The position numbers were made by a program, and so were the translations under genes. From Bugula neritina (taxonomy: Eukaryota; Bryozoa; Gymnolaemata; Cheilostomatida; Bugulidae), in assembly GCA_964035545.1 (NCBI GenBank), contig OZ037766.1, forward strand, positions 724,501 through 788,500: a stretch of 64,000 nt of DNA, given 5' to 3'. Below, one piece after another: positions 53,398 to 63,739 of the stretch. The first letter of the stretch is position 1, and each line of letters opens with the position of its first letter. The notes under the pieces are model-generated. The model worked only from the letters and a program-made list of their open reading frames with translations, did not search any database and was not told the DNA's origin.

Positions 53398-53703
53398 TGT
53401 TATAGTTTTCAGATTTAGGGTTGATGTGTCACCAAGAGAGTCTATTTATCACTAGAGAAACTTCACCGTGTTAAGTCGAGTAGATATCGTTATATTTTAA
53501 TACAAGAATACATAATAAAATTTAAGGTACAACAGTAATGATACGCACGTCTATTTAATTTACAGCACTATCCTCAACTGAGCTAGTAGCGCGAAGCGGC
53601 TACTATTACTTATCAAACAGCTTAGTTAATTGGCTAATACATTGTTCCGGGTCAATACGCAACCTTGCGTATTGTGTTGCTGGTAGCTCCACGAGCCACC
53701 ACA
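53398..53703 (-). repeat. 5' LTR, copy B
   Basis: 306 bp, identical by inspection to the other three LTRs in the window. Confidence 0.97.
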
Positions 53704-55764
53704 CTATTACTTATTTACTATAACAATAATGTATAAACTAACATCTTGATTAGTTGTTCTAAATCCTAATTCTTTGAGTTTCTTGCTTTTGTAAGCACTT
53801 TGGTTTTTAAATTACAAATGATAAATCTGTTTACTATTAGGTATGTATGATATTAGACATAGTAGCCTACCGCATTAACTATAACTACAACTATAATATT
53901 AACATAATATGTTGATGTATAAGAAACTGAACAGTGGTGACATCAGAATAGCTGATCAAAAATAAAATAAGCTTTCATCTCTCTATTACTATTAGCATTA
54001 CAAATTTGATTTACTTTTAAAATTAATGACTGAAAGGAACAAATGTTAATGTAAACATCTTAATGTGAGTGAATACTGAACAGGTACTTACCCTTAACAT
54101 TGGCTTTGTAATTTGTAGTTATGCCAATACTTTAACTGGTAGATGCTTCTGTATGCAATTTGAATTAAAACGCAAACTGAAACTGCACAATCACTCTGAC
54201 AAATCGCACTGAGTATGACACTGACAGTCACAGCGTGAGTGAGTGCAGTAGATTGAACGGCAACAACTATGATTTATTAGTAACACTATAGGCATAAGTT
54301 GTTGAATAAGTAAAACAATTTAAATTACTCATTTAGTCGAAATTTTGAAAATCAAAATGAATAACTATAACTACATGTATAAGTCATTTAATTTTATGAT
54401 TTAAGTGCACTGTACTGGTAATTCACTAATTGCTACTAGCCAAAGGTAACTACAGGCTATAAGTATAAGTATATATGATATGAGTACATCATAATCGCAG
54501 ACTAAAAGTAAATCTACAATATTTGTAAAATACTGGTAAACTCAACACACATTCGTCATAACTCATAGTAATCAATTGCTACATTTAGTGCAAATGTGCA
54601 TTCTGGAACAGCTGTGTAAACAGCTAGCCAGGGGGTGAAAGGTTAAAAGGGTAAACAAACCATACATATGACTATTCTAATACCAATAAGCTGAAAATCG
54701 CTAGAAGTAGCACCAAGTTAGGGGTGACTAATTACATACTTTGTATAAACTATAGAGCATTAACAACCTCGAGACCGCCACCAACACTGCACTAAATGAC
54801 CACCATCTTTACGCTGCTTCGAGCGATTTCGTAACATAGTCGTGTACATAATTGTGATTGCCTCCTAAGTTGTTCAACTGCAACTGCTAAGTAATAGTTT
54901 AAGTAAAAGAACACACTGGTCAACTGTAGGGAAAAACTAGATACATGGGCATATAACTCATAATTAGTTTTTAAATTATTTTTCAGGCTACAAAAAATGA
55001 AGAAGATTTAGTATTAATACATGCATGCATCATGTCGTTACAAGTGCTTATTTCCTAAGTTTATTGTAACAGAGCAACTGTTGAACTGGTGACTGAAATC
55101 CACTAGTCTAATACTATACAGGCACTAAGTAGGATATACTAGATTCTAGATGAATGAGAAACCATAAACTACTCATCGAATGGTTGACATTTGCAAACTT
55201 GTGGAAATTATTGGTGAATTTTCTTAAATATAACTATATTATGGACATTAACAAAATATAACAAATTTTCAATTGAAATAATAATAATAATAGTGGAATC
55301 AACATGAATTAATATAAATTTCAACAAATCCCTTTTCCTTAATGTTGACAAAAACAGAGAGAATCAAAATAAAATATTGTTTAGTAACTTCAGCATATCG
55401 TGAATAAGAACTGATATGAATTATAAAGTCGCTAGTTTACTAGGTAGTTTAAGTATTCAGTAATCTCGAATTGATTAACCACACTTGTATAACAAACAGT
55501 GAATATAAATCCTACTTAGCATACTTAACAATGTGTTAATATATCTCAAGGACAGACAGTAGATGAAAATAACTCATAACTCTATTTTGCACAAAAATTA
55601 TTAAACAAAAATATATTACACTACAAAAAAGTAATAACAAAAAATATCTAGTAGAGAGAAAGGAATGCTTACGGAATCATCGAGAATATTAGATATAATG
55701 TTATAGAGTTATTGTAGCACCAGAAAAATATTGCTTTTACAACTTTTTCATTTATTTCTTCTAC
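53704..55764. other. Intergenic region between copy B and MFS transporter 2
   Basis: About 2 kb of AT-rich sequence. No coding exon, RNA gene or transposon end is recognised. Confidence 0.5.
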
Positions 55765-58700
55765 CTAGACGAGTTTTCCATTAGCCCGTCTCGCATTGAA
55801 TGTCAGACTGAGAACAAAGGCTACAAAGCAGCAGAACACAACTCTCAATATCGTCATAGTCGAGCCAAAACATTGGAACATTACACAGAGTAACTACTGC
55901 ATAGAGTTGTGTCCTCTTGTACTTATATAAATAATAGTCATGGAGTTGTCTTCCATCATCTCACTGAAGTTAGATATGAGCTACACAAACAGTATTGACA
56001 TTTAAAGTGTATATAATATTATATACTTACATATAAATGATAAACCAGCCGATAGAATGAATATCCCGTAAGAATGTAACTTCTGAAGTAGAAAAGTGCT
56101 GAGTAGTGCTCCTATTGGCCCAGCCACTGCCTACGGAGGGATGATGCAATACAACATTATAGAAAGACATGGGTCTACTAATTATACCAGCGCAAGAGTT
56201 CTTCAGATAATTTAAGCCACACTTACCGAGGAGGTGAAGAGAACCCCGTAGTTTATGGAAACGTATTGAGGGCCAAAAGTCTTAGCAATGGCAGTAGGAA
56301 ATAAAGAGAAATTCCCAGAGAATGTCATAAAGATGAGACAAATCCAAACAAAGAGTAGAGGTTTCCCAGCTGACTCGGCAAATACGTGAGTAATGTAAAG
56401 AGAAGCCATGAGGCAAGTCATTGCAGAGGTGAGTGTGACGATGGCAGCCTACAGTACGGCAGCATGACTCAGAGTCAGCAGGTCATATTGACTGGTTTAT
56501 ACAGGTAATATATGGTACATATTAACTGGTTTATACAGGTAATATATGGTACATATCAACTGGTTTATACAGGTAATATATGGTACATATTAACTGGTTT
56601 ATACAGGTAATATATGGTACATATCAAGTGGTTTATACAGGTAATATATGGTACATATCAACTGGTTTATACAGGTAATATATGGTACATATCAACTGGT
56701 TTATACAGGTAATATATGGTACATATCAACTGGTTTATACAGATAATATATGGTACATATTACCTGGTTTATACAGGTAATATATGGTACATATCAACTG
56801 GTTTATACAGGTAATATATGGTACATATCAACTGGTTTATACAGGTAATATATGGTACATATTAACTGGTTTATACAGGTAATAATCTATGACTCACCTT
56901 GAAAGAAACTTTGTCAGCAAACAACCCCCATATTATCCTCCCGACAGCATTGCATACGGCAGCAGCAGAGCCGAGAGTGGATAAAAACCGGTCATCATTG
57001 ACGACCTCACTCTCCCCGTACGTCTTGTACAGAGTGGATATGAACAGCACACACACTGCATTCAGCAGAAACATGAACCATAGAGTAATAAAGTGCCGTG
57101 TCTTTACCATCTCTCTTGGTGACATACTGGATACTGGGTGAGACCCCCTAAGGGCTGGAGTCTCCCCCTCCTCACTACAGATAAACAAGTAGATCACAGT
57201 CTAGCTTGCTGTCACACCATACTGTGTACAGGATAAACAAATAACTACTCAATACTGAACACCACTGACTATTTATAGCAAACTTTCTTAGTTTAAATTA
57301 CCACTTCAATCCTAAGAAATGTGAATAAGGAACTAATTGTATGTCACAAGACACCAAGGCAGAAGGGCATATACTATAGAGGGGGAATACCCAGTGGATA
57401 GCGGAGGTTCTGTTATTAGAGCCTGTGCTTCTTCCTTTCTCATGTTAGTGCGAGATTTGACTGGAAACAGTAGCATAACTCCAACAACTTGCAGGGCCGC
57501 ATAGCAGCCACCCAACAGCATGAACATGTTAGGAACTGAGTCTAGAATGGAGTCGTCATTGAAGTACCTGCAGGAAATGAGGTAGTACAGGAAATGAGAT
57601 AGTACAGGAAATGAGATAGTTACTACAGGAAATGAGACAGTTACTACAGGAAATGAGATAGTCAGTACAGGAAATAAGATAGTACAGGAAACGAGATAGT
57701 CCCAGCTTACTTGTCATTCCCGATATTCTGAGTAGTGTTCAGTTCTTTAGCCCCAACGGCCTTGACATTGTGAGGATTCAGGAAGGCTGTTTGCACTTGA
57801 TCAAATATAAACGCCCCACCTCCAAATCCTGCCACAATAAACCCATTGGCTATACCCTTGTGTTCAGGAAACCACTGGAGAGTAAATCATTTTATCATCA
57901 GATTGATGAGATTCAGAAAGGTACACACGTCTGCACGGGTAGATTCAGTTCTCAAGTTCTGATTGGTACAAGAATAAAACTCACACTCATGGCTACAGAC
58001 ATTGGTGGAGCATAAGCTATGCCGATACCAACTCCAAACATAACACCATACGTTACTAGAAACAGGTAATAACTAACTCGGATTGTAAACGCAGAGAGAA
58101 ATACTCCTAAACTGAAAATAGAGAAATAGGAACAGCTGTTACTATAAATGGAAAAATAGGAACAGCTGTTACTATAAATAAAATTAGAACAAAACTAGAG
58201 ATTTCATACCCTGAAAAGTTAAAATATAAAAACAAGAAACACAATGCCGTTTGGTAATCATTTGCAAAAATTTTAAATAATGAAAAAAACTTCAAATCTT
58301 TTCACAAACAGTTTTATACACAGAGGGCAGTAATCATAGAGTATATTGCCTGCAGCAGACACAGAAATAGACTGTAACCTTGTGGTTAGACCTCCGATTA
58401 AAGTAGCAAGTCGGGTGCCAATCCTCTTCTCTAGGATTCCCCCGAGAAACATGGCTAAGCCTTGTCCAGTCACGGCCAGAGCAAACACCCAAACCGTATC
58501 CCCGTACCGCAGTGTCGTGGGCTGGGAGGAGCGCCTTATGTAGGACGTTACGTAAGGGTTGATGTTACCTACAGGACGTTACGTAAAGGTTGATGTATAA
58601 ACCAAACAACAAACTATAAATTAAAAGCTTCATTCTACAGAAAAAACAACAACTATGTTCATTCAAAGAGAAATGTATTAGAGCTACAACTATTACTTAT

Positions 58701-59488
58701 ATTTATTATATTATGTATGATACAGAACAAAAACTATTGCGTCGTCAACGTTTAGTGAATGAAGATTTATATTCTTAAAATAGAATTTCATATCAGGAGG
58801 TCTTAAATTCCACAGGAGTAGGTTTCCTGTGCCCCTAGCAATGTGTGCAGCATTGGAATGCTTCATGCTCACTGAATCTACGCTGCACAAACACATTATG
58901 GACAGAAAGGTTATATTTTAGAATAAAAAAGTACATTAGTATTTTATAAATACATAGTGCAGGGTTAGATTATAAATACATAGTGCAGGGTTAGATTATA
59001 AATACATAGTGCAGGGTTAGATTATAAATACATAGTGTAGGGTTAGATTATAAATACATAGTGTAGGGTTAGATTATAAATACATAGTGTAGGGTTAGAT
59101 TATAAATACATAGTGTAGGGTTAGATTATAAATACATAGTGTAGGGTTAGATTATAAATACATAGTGTAGGGTTAGATTATAAATATATAGTGTAGGGTT
59201 AGATTATAAATACATAGTGTAGAGTTAGATTATAAATACATAGTGCAAAGTTAGATTATAGCACCCATGACATTCTGTCTTTCTGAACACTAACAGAGTA
59301 CAAAATATTATGTTGGTTAGAATCATTGCATCTCAGATTTTCTGATAATACAAGAAACTGATAAGTTACAGAAGAGTGCCAACTCTCCATATACTGAGTC
59401 TCTCACCCCAACAATAGAGAGTGCCTAGTGAGAGGTGGATTAGAATACCCCCCAGCACCGCCAATACCCCTCTATACCTCTGTGACAT
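55765..59488 (-). CDS. MFS transporter 2, tandem paralogue of MFS transporter 1
   Basis: Nine exons: 59407-59488, 58379-58568, 57985-58111, 57711-57874, 57391-57567, 56898-57174, 56227-56448, 56031-56130, 55765-55820; total 1,395 nt (464 aa). A 12-helix MFS protein with IHLSLGTLYCWGNINPYVTS, GGILEKRIGTRLA, WFPEHKGIANGFIVAGFGGG, VKTRHFITLWFMFLLN and GRIIWGLFADKVSFK. It ends SFVLSLTFNARRANGKLV. Exons 2, 3, 7, 8 and 9 have exactly the same length as in MFS1, and all intron phases agree. The central loop is shorter and lacks the DHPVDSK repeats. OFA/monocarboxylate-like; the substrate is unknown. The two genes most likely arose by tandem duplication. Confidence 0.9.
56480..56885 (-). repeat. 34-bp minisatellite in MFS2 intron 6
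   Basis: About 12 units containing GGTTTATACAGGTAATATAT, starting about 12 nt after the donor GTGAGTC (56891-56897) and filling most of the intron. Confidence 0.95.
57572..57705 (-). repeat. Repeat filling MFS2 intron 4
   Basis: Units of 18-27 bp around ACAGGAAATGAGATAGT occupy nearly the whole 143-nt intron, from about 6 nt after the donor to the acceptor. The acceptor (minus strand TTTCCTGCAG) is itself a variant of the unit (TTTCCTGTA). Confidence 0.9.
58542..58602 (-). repeat. Duplication of the first bases of MFS2 exon 2 across its acceptor
   Basis: Minus strand: ACATCAACC(C/T)TTACGTAACG occurs once at the start of exon 58379-58568 and again directly upstream in the intron. The acceptor TGTAG lies between the two copies. 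Confidence 0.85.
58925..59262. repeat. 26-bp minisatellite in MFS2 intron 1
   Basis: Twelve to thirteen units of TTATAAATACATAGTGTAGG plus GTTAGA. It is about 145 nt from the donor at 59406, so not adjacent to a splice site. Confidence 0.95.
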
Positions 59489-59639
59489 TCTCAGTAGTGT
59501 ATCTCTACAACAGAGTTAGTGAGTAGAGCAGAGAAGGTTTAGTCATCCTTTCATCAAGACAAATAATATGGAGAGATGATTAGCAGTAAAATAGTTGCAT
59601 ATTATATTATGGAAAACTTTATGAAGACTTTATGAAATG

Positions 59640-59760
59640 CTATATAAATAGTATAACGTATTACTATATTACTACAATACTATATTACTATATTACTACA
59701 ATACTGTATTACTACAATACTGTAATACTACAATACTGTATTACTGTAATACTATAACTA
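59640..59760. repeat. TATTACTACAATACTG repeat upstream of MFS2
   Basis: Irregular 8-16-bp units (ATTACTAC, AATACTGT) over about 120 bp. Confidence 0.8.
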
Positions 59761-59823
59761 CATTATTGAGAAGCAAATCACTAGACTAATAGCTCACACA
59801 TAGCAAATAACAAACTAGATAAT

Positions 59824-60600
59824 CACGGGCTTTCCATGTACCGATCTCAGATCGATCTCACTGAGATCGATCTGAGAAATGTGCTCAGATCGATCGTTTT
59901 TCCATGAGAGTGTCAGATCGATCTCGCGAAGTTGCCTCCTCTTAAATGAAGGATATTTTAAAAGTATATTTTGTTTACCTATTTGAGTGATTAAAGCTAC
60001 TACTGTTGAAAACAAGATGGTCCTAGTCTAAAATTTAATCCCAGCTATAAACTATACGCAGCAAAGCTTTCAGTGTATGGTAATTTGGCCAATTTAAAAT
60101 AATTAATTTTAATTTTTTAGCTTGACAGCTTATATAAAATTAATGGCTGTCTTGCAAATTATTATTAAACTTACAGAGCTGTTAGGCTTAAAATTACAAA
60201 GAAAATAGCTAATGAAACCAAGTTTTAATAGTCATTTAAATTCAATTTAAATTCTCCCATTTTTTTTACCTTCTACTGCATATAATTGAGTTTTCTTAAT
60301 CATTGTACTGAAAGTCAAAGTTTTGGCATCTGAATAGGTGGCTATCATAATTATTAAATACTTTGCTTAGCAATTATCAATAAGTTATTATATTTATTAG
60401 CAGACAACATTGTAGCGCGCAGTCTTTTTCTACTTCTCAGATCGATCTGGCGTCTTTCCATGGTCTTATTGACATGAGATCGATCTGAGTTCGAGCTCCA
60501 CAGACCGACCAGCTCAGATCGACGGAGATCGATCTTTGGCGTCTTTCCATGGATCGATCTCACTGAGATCGATCTGAGATCGGTACATGGAAAGCCGGTG
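59824..60600. mobile_element. Non-autonomous TIR DNA transposon with GATCGATC-rich ends
   Basis: 777 bp. Left end CACGGGCTTTCCATGTACCG and right end, as reverse complement, CACCGGCTTTCCATGTACCG; the match continues through CAGATCGATCTCA. Flanked by AAT on both sides, a possible 3-bp target duplication. The CAC termini and 3-bp duplication would fit a CACTA/CMC-like element, but the superfamily is not established. The subterminal 100-170 bp on each side are full of GATCGATC and TTTCCATG copies. The AT-rich centre has no transposase. Confidence 0.8.
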
Positions 60601-61900
60601 AATGAAACCAATTTGATTATCACATTATAAATAAATGTCAAGAACATATTATTTGTTTCAGCTTATTATGATAACCGTAATAATGAGCAAACTATTAGTT
60701 AATATTTATTAATATATCAATATATTTTATTTAAAAGACACTAGTAAATTGATATTATTAGACATAAGAGGTTTAAAATATTAAATTTTACAATAATAAA
60801 ACTGCACACAACTGCAAGATATTAATTAATCCTATTTATGTTTATTATACTCACAGTAAACAATGATACTCTTATTGGCTATAACTCAAACTCTTACACT
60901 TACTACTTCTATAAATCAGAGCTCAGGGCAGAAATATACTTCACAGAGAAAGCGAAGTGACTGTTCAATAAAATTAAACCATCATGAATGGGAATGAACC
61001 AAATGCCATCTTATTACTGCGCAATTCGATCGTAAATGCCAATTCATTTGACTAACTGGAAACTGGTTTGGTAATTAAGAATACAACTTTGAAATTGAGG
61101 CTGGTGACTTAAAAATTACTATAAGTTATTACAATGGAGTAGATTTTATTTTAATGAAACGCATATTTAATCCACTTACTAAAACGTGCAAAACTTGAAA
61201 ATGCACCAATGTGTTGAGCAGAGTAGGCTCATTGAACCATAACTTAGTATTAATTCATTGAGTCGGCTAAAGTGAATTACTAACACAAGATAATGATAAA
61301 TTTAAATGTTAACACCAGCTCTTGTTACAATTATCATAGGTATAGTATTTCAAGTTGGATGAACATCTTACAAAGAAAAAGTTAACATGGAAAAACTTTT
61401 ATTTTTAAACCCTCAAAACTTAAAGGCTTACCACTGCCACTGCTTGGTTTTTGTGATAAAAGATACTATATCTATTTAGAGTTGATAAGATTATTTTTAC
61501 ATTTTCTATCACTTTTTGCAAAATATCTAACTTCTACTCTATTATCACTATAATTATGATAAAGGTGATTATAATTATAGATACGATGATCCTTTAGCCT
61601 TACAATTAGTATTACTGACTATTAAATAAAATTATTGATGTTATAATGATTACCAATATGAATATCTAAAACTAGGAGTATAGTATAACTCGGTAACACT
61701 AACAGTAACAGTAAGTTATGTGAGACTGAGTAACACTAAGTCTAACTGTAACTGTAAGCGAGATCAGTATCAGTATCAGTATGGCTATGAGTATCAGTAT
61801 GACTCAGAGTCATACCAGGAGGAGGTCACACTCACTATTACCTCTGTATTACCTCTGTATCCTTTGCACGCTCGAGATTGCTAGAAGCACAAGCGGAGCG
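60601..61900. other. AT-rich intergenic sequence
   Basis: No gene seen. The end (61680-61830) is degenerate hexamer DNA (AGTAAC, AGTATC units) like that at 19200 and 31000. Confidence 0.5.
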
Positions 61901-61929
61901 CCTCAGGTGGGCTAAATAAAAACGGTGTT

Positions 61930-62280
61930 GCAGAAACTATGGTCTGGGGTTGCAGCATAACGCTGTTTGACATTAGTCATCAGTTTCATTTTGCAATAGA
62001 CGCATATCGCGTATTGTCCTGGGAAGGAAACTGTCTCGGAAAACGCTTGATGAGGCATATATTGAATTCAGTTGCCCACGGCTGGCAGCACGAGTGTACA
62101 TGGTGGTCTTTGATCTGCTTTTCATAATTTCATCGTAACTGGTCGAGAGTGCGCTGTGGTGTTCCTCATCCCCGAGGATTCTGACAAGCACTAGCAGTCC
62201 CACTCGGTGACCCCTTCGACGACTGGCTAACGTTTTCAACCCAAGCTGGTTTCTGGCATCAGCGACACTTTCACGACCCT
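61930..62280 (-). pseudogene. Fragment of a non-LTR retrotransposon reverse transcriptase C-terminus
   Basis: A minus-strand frame of 88 codons (61973-62239) reads TLASRRRGHRVGLLVLVRIL, then a Ser/Thr/Arg-rich stretch and SVFRDSFLPRTIRDM. The ...SFLPRTIRDW-type ending after a TLxxRR...R start is typical of the C-terminal region downstream of the RT domain in animal LINE-like elements. No RT catalytic motif or endonuclease is present, so this is a truncated remnant. It is distinctly more GC-rich than its surroundings. Identification is from pattern memory only. Confidence 0.5.
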
Positions 62281-62480
62281 ATGCCTATGGCTATGACTAT
62301 GGTATGTGTATCACTATCAGTATGACTATGAGTATGAGTAGAGGTAAGTGATAGTGATACCGATAGTCATAGTGATACTCATACTGATAATCATAATGAT
62401 AGTATCAGTATGACTATCACTATGAGTATGAGTATCAGAATGTGATGCCACAAACTTCAAGATAAATCCATAATCATAAT
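62281..62480. repeat. Degenerate TATGACTATGAG hexamer repeat
   Basis: Mixed AGTATG, ACTATC and AGTGAT units over about 200 bp, directly beside the LINE fragment. Confidence 0.75.
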
Positions 62481-62689
62481 TAATGATTAATCATTAAATT
62501 TAATGATCATCAATATGAATATGGAAAATCATTGTGAAATATTAATCTAAGTCATTATAATTCACGATAATAACAACATTATTAAAATATAATGAAGAGC
62601 ATAATATTTATACTTAGAATAGTGAAATAAAAATATGTAATTATCAGTTATTCATTATCATTATGATACAAATGACGACTACAAGTTTT

Positions 62690-62900
62690 GAATGCTTCTA
62701 TAAGCAGCTCCGAGTCGCTGGTGAAGAGCGATTTTGGTTCGGGCTGGGGGCTCGAGTTTATAGTTGGGTACATGACTCCAAGCGTCAATTTTGACACTGT
62801 GCTTACTGGGACTGTCAGGGATTCTATAAGCTTCGCCCACCGGTATTCCACCAGTGTGTTTATTATAGATGAGATGTACCTTCTGAGAAAGAGTATGTTG
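62690..62900 (-). other. GC-richer segment, possible exon of unknown identity or dispersed repeat
   Basis: About 200 bp with higher GC than its flanks. On the minus strand an acceptor-like CTTTCTCAG (about 62885) precedes an open stretch (RRYISSIINTLVEYRWAKLI) ending at a donor-like GTAAGC (about 62801). Part of it resembles 18852-18985, so it may equally be a dispersed repeat. No family recognised. Confidence 0.3.
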
Positions 62901-63389
62901 GAGTTATCATAACTTGCTAAAGTATCTCTGTACATCAACTGGATAGACAATATAGTAACAAAAATTTACCACTAAGATGTCAATAGTTAAACACTATTAG
63001 TGGATATTGGCCAATTATTGGCCAGAATTTTGTAAAGTATTATCAGCTGTATGATAGTCTAAGTGGAGATAACCACTAATCAGTTTTGTTGCACTGTATC
63101 ATTTATTCTCTTTTAAATTTATTGTTATTTAATTACTATATTAATGACAGTTACTGTACCTGTCACACCAGTTGACTTTGTTGACATGTATACAGCAGGT
63201 GGTTCTCATGTCTTGATAGTGACAGACAGTGTAAATATCCAACACTTGGTCTGCTAACTATTACCAACTATAGTGTGAGATCTATTAACTGCTATAAAAG
63301 TTTTCGAATGTACATTAAAAGCTAGGAGTTGTCTTCTATATTCACTGTGTCTAAAGTGAGTGCAAGAAGCTGCTGCTCTGAGGAATAAT

Positions 63390-63572
63390 CATGTGACCAC
63401 CCACTAAGTAATCATGTGATCACCCACTAAGTAATCATGTGACCACCCACTGAGTAATCATGTGACCACCCACTAAGTAATAATGTGACCACCCACTAAG
63501 TAATCATGTGACCACCCACTAAGTAATCATGTGACCACCCACTAAGTAATCATGTGACCACCCACTAAGTAA
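63390..63572. repeat. 23-bp minisatellite
   Basis: Eight units of GTAATCATGTGACCACCCAC plus TAA. Confidence 0.95.
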
Positions 63573-63739
63573 GTTTGTTTCAAACCCAGTTTCCATGACA
63601 ACTAGTTACAGAGACAGGAAATAACTAAACCTCACTCTGATACTAGTACCACGTGACTCCTTGTTATTGAGCAATGTCTAATAAGTAATATAAATATAAT
63701 AAAGATAATGCATAATATATTCACTCTGGGGTAGCAGCT

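Larger units (their letters stand above)
46166..53703 (-). mobile_element. Ty3/gypsy-type LTR retrotransposon, copy B (complete, inverted)
   Basis: 7,538 bp on the minus strand, the same length as copy A, with identical ORFs in every frame compared. The flanking target duplication is CTAT (46162-46165 and 53704-53707), different from copy A, which points to a separate insertion. It lies between MFS1 (start at 45641) and the 3' end of MFS2 (55765). Confidence 0.97.

Noticed and set aside
62648-62950. Open frames on both strands of about 75-100 codons
   Set aside because: No family resemblance. Kept only as a low-confidence GC-rich segment because it also resembles a dispersed repeat.
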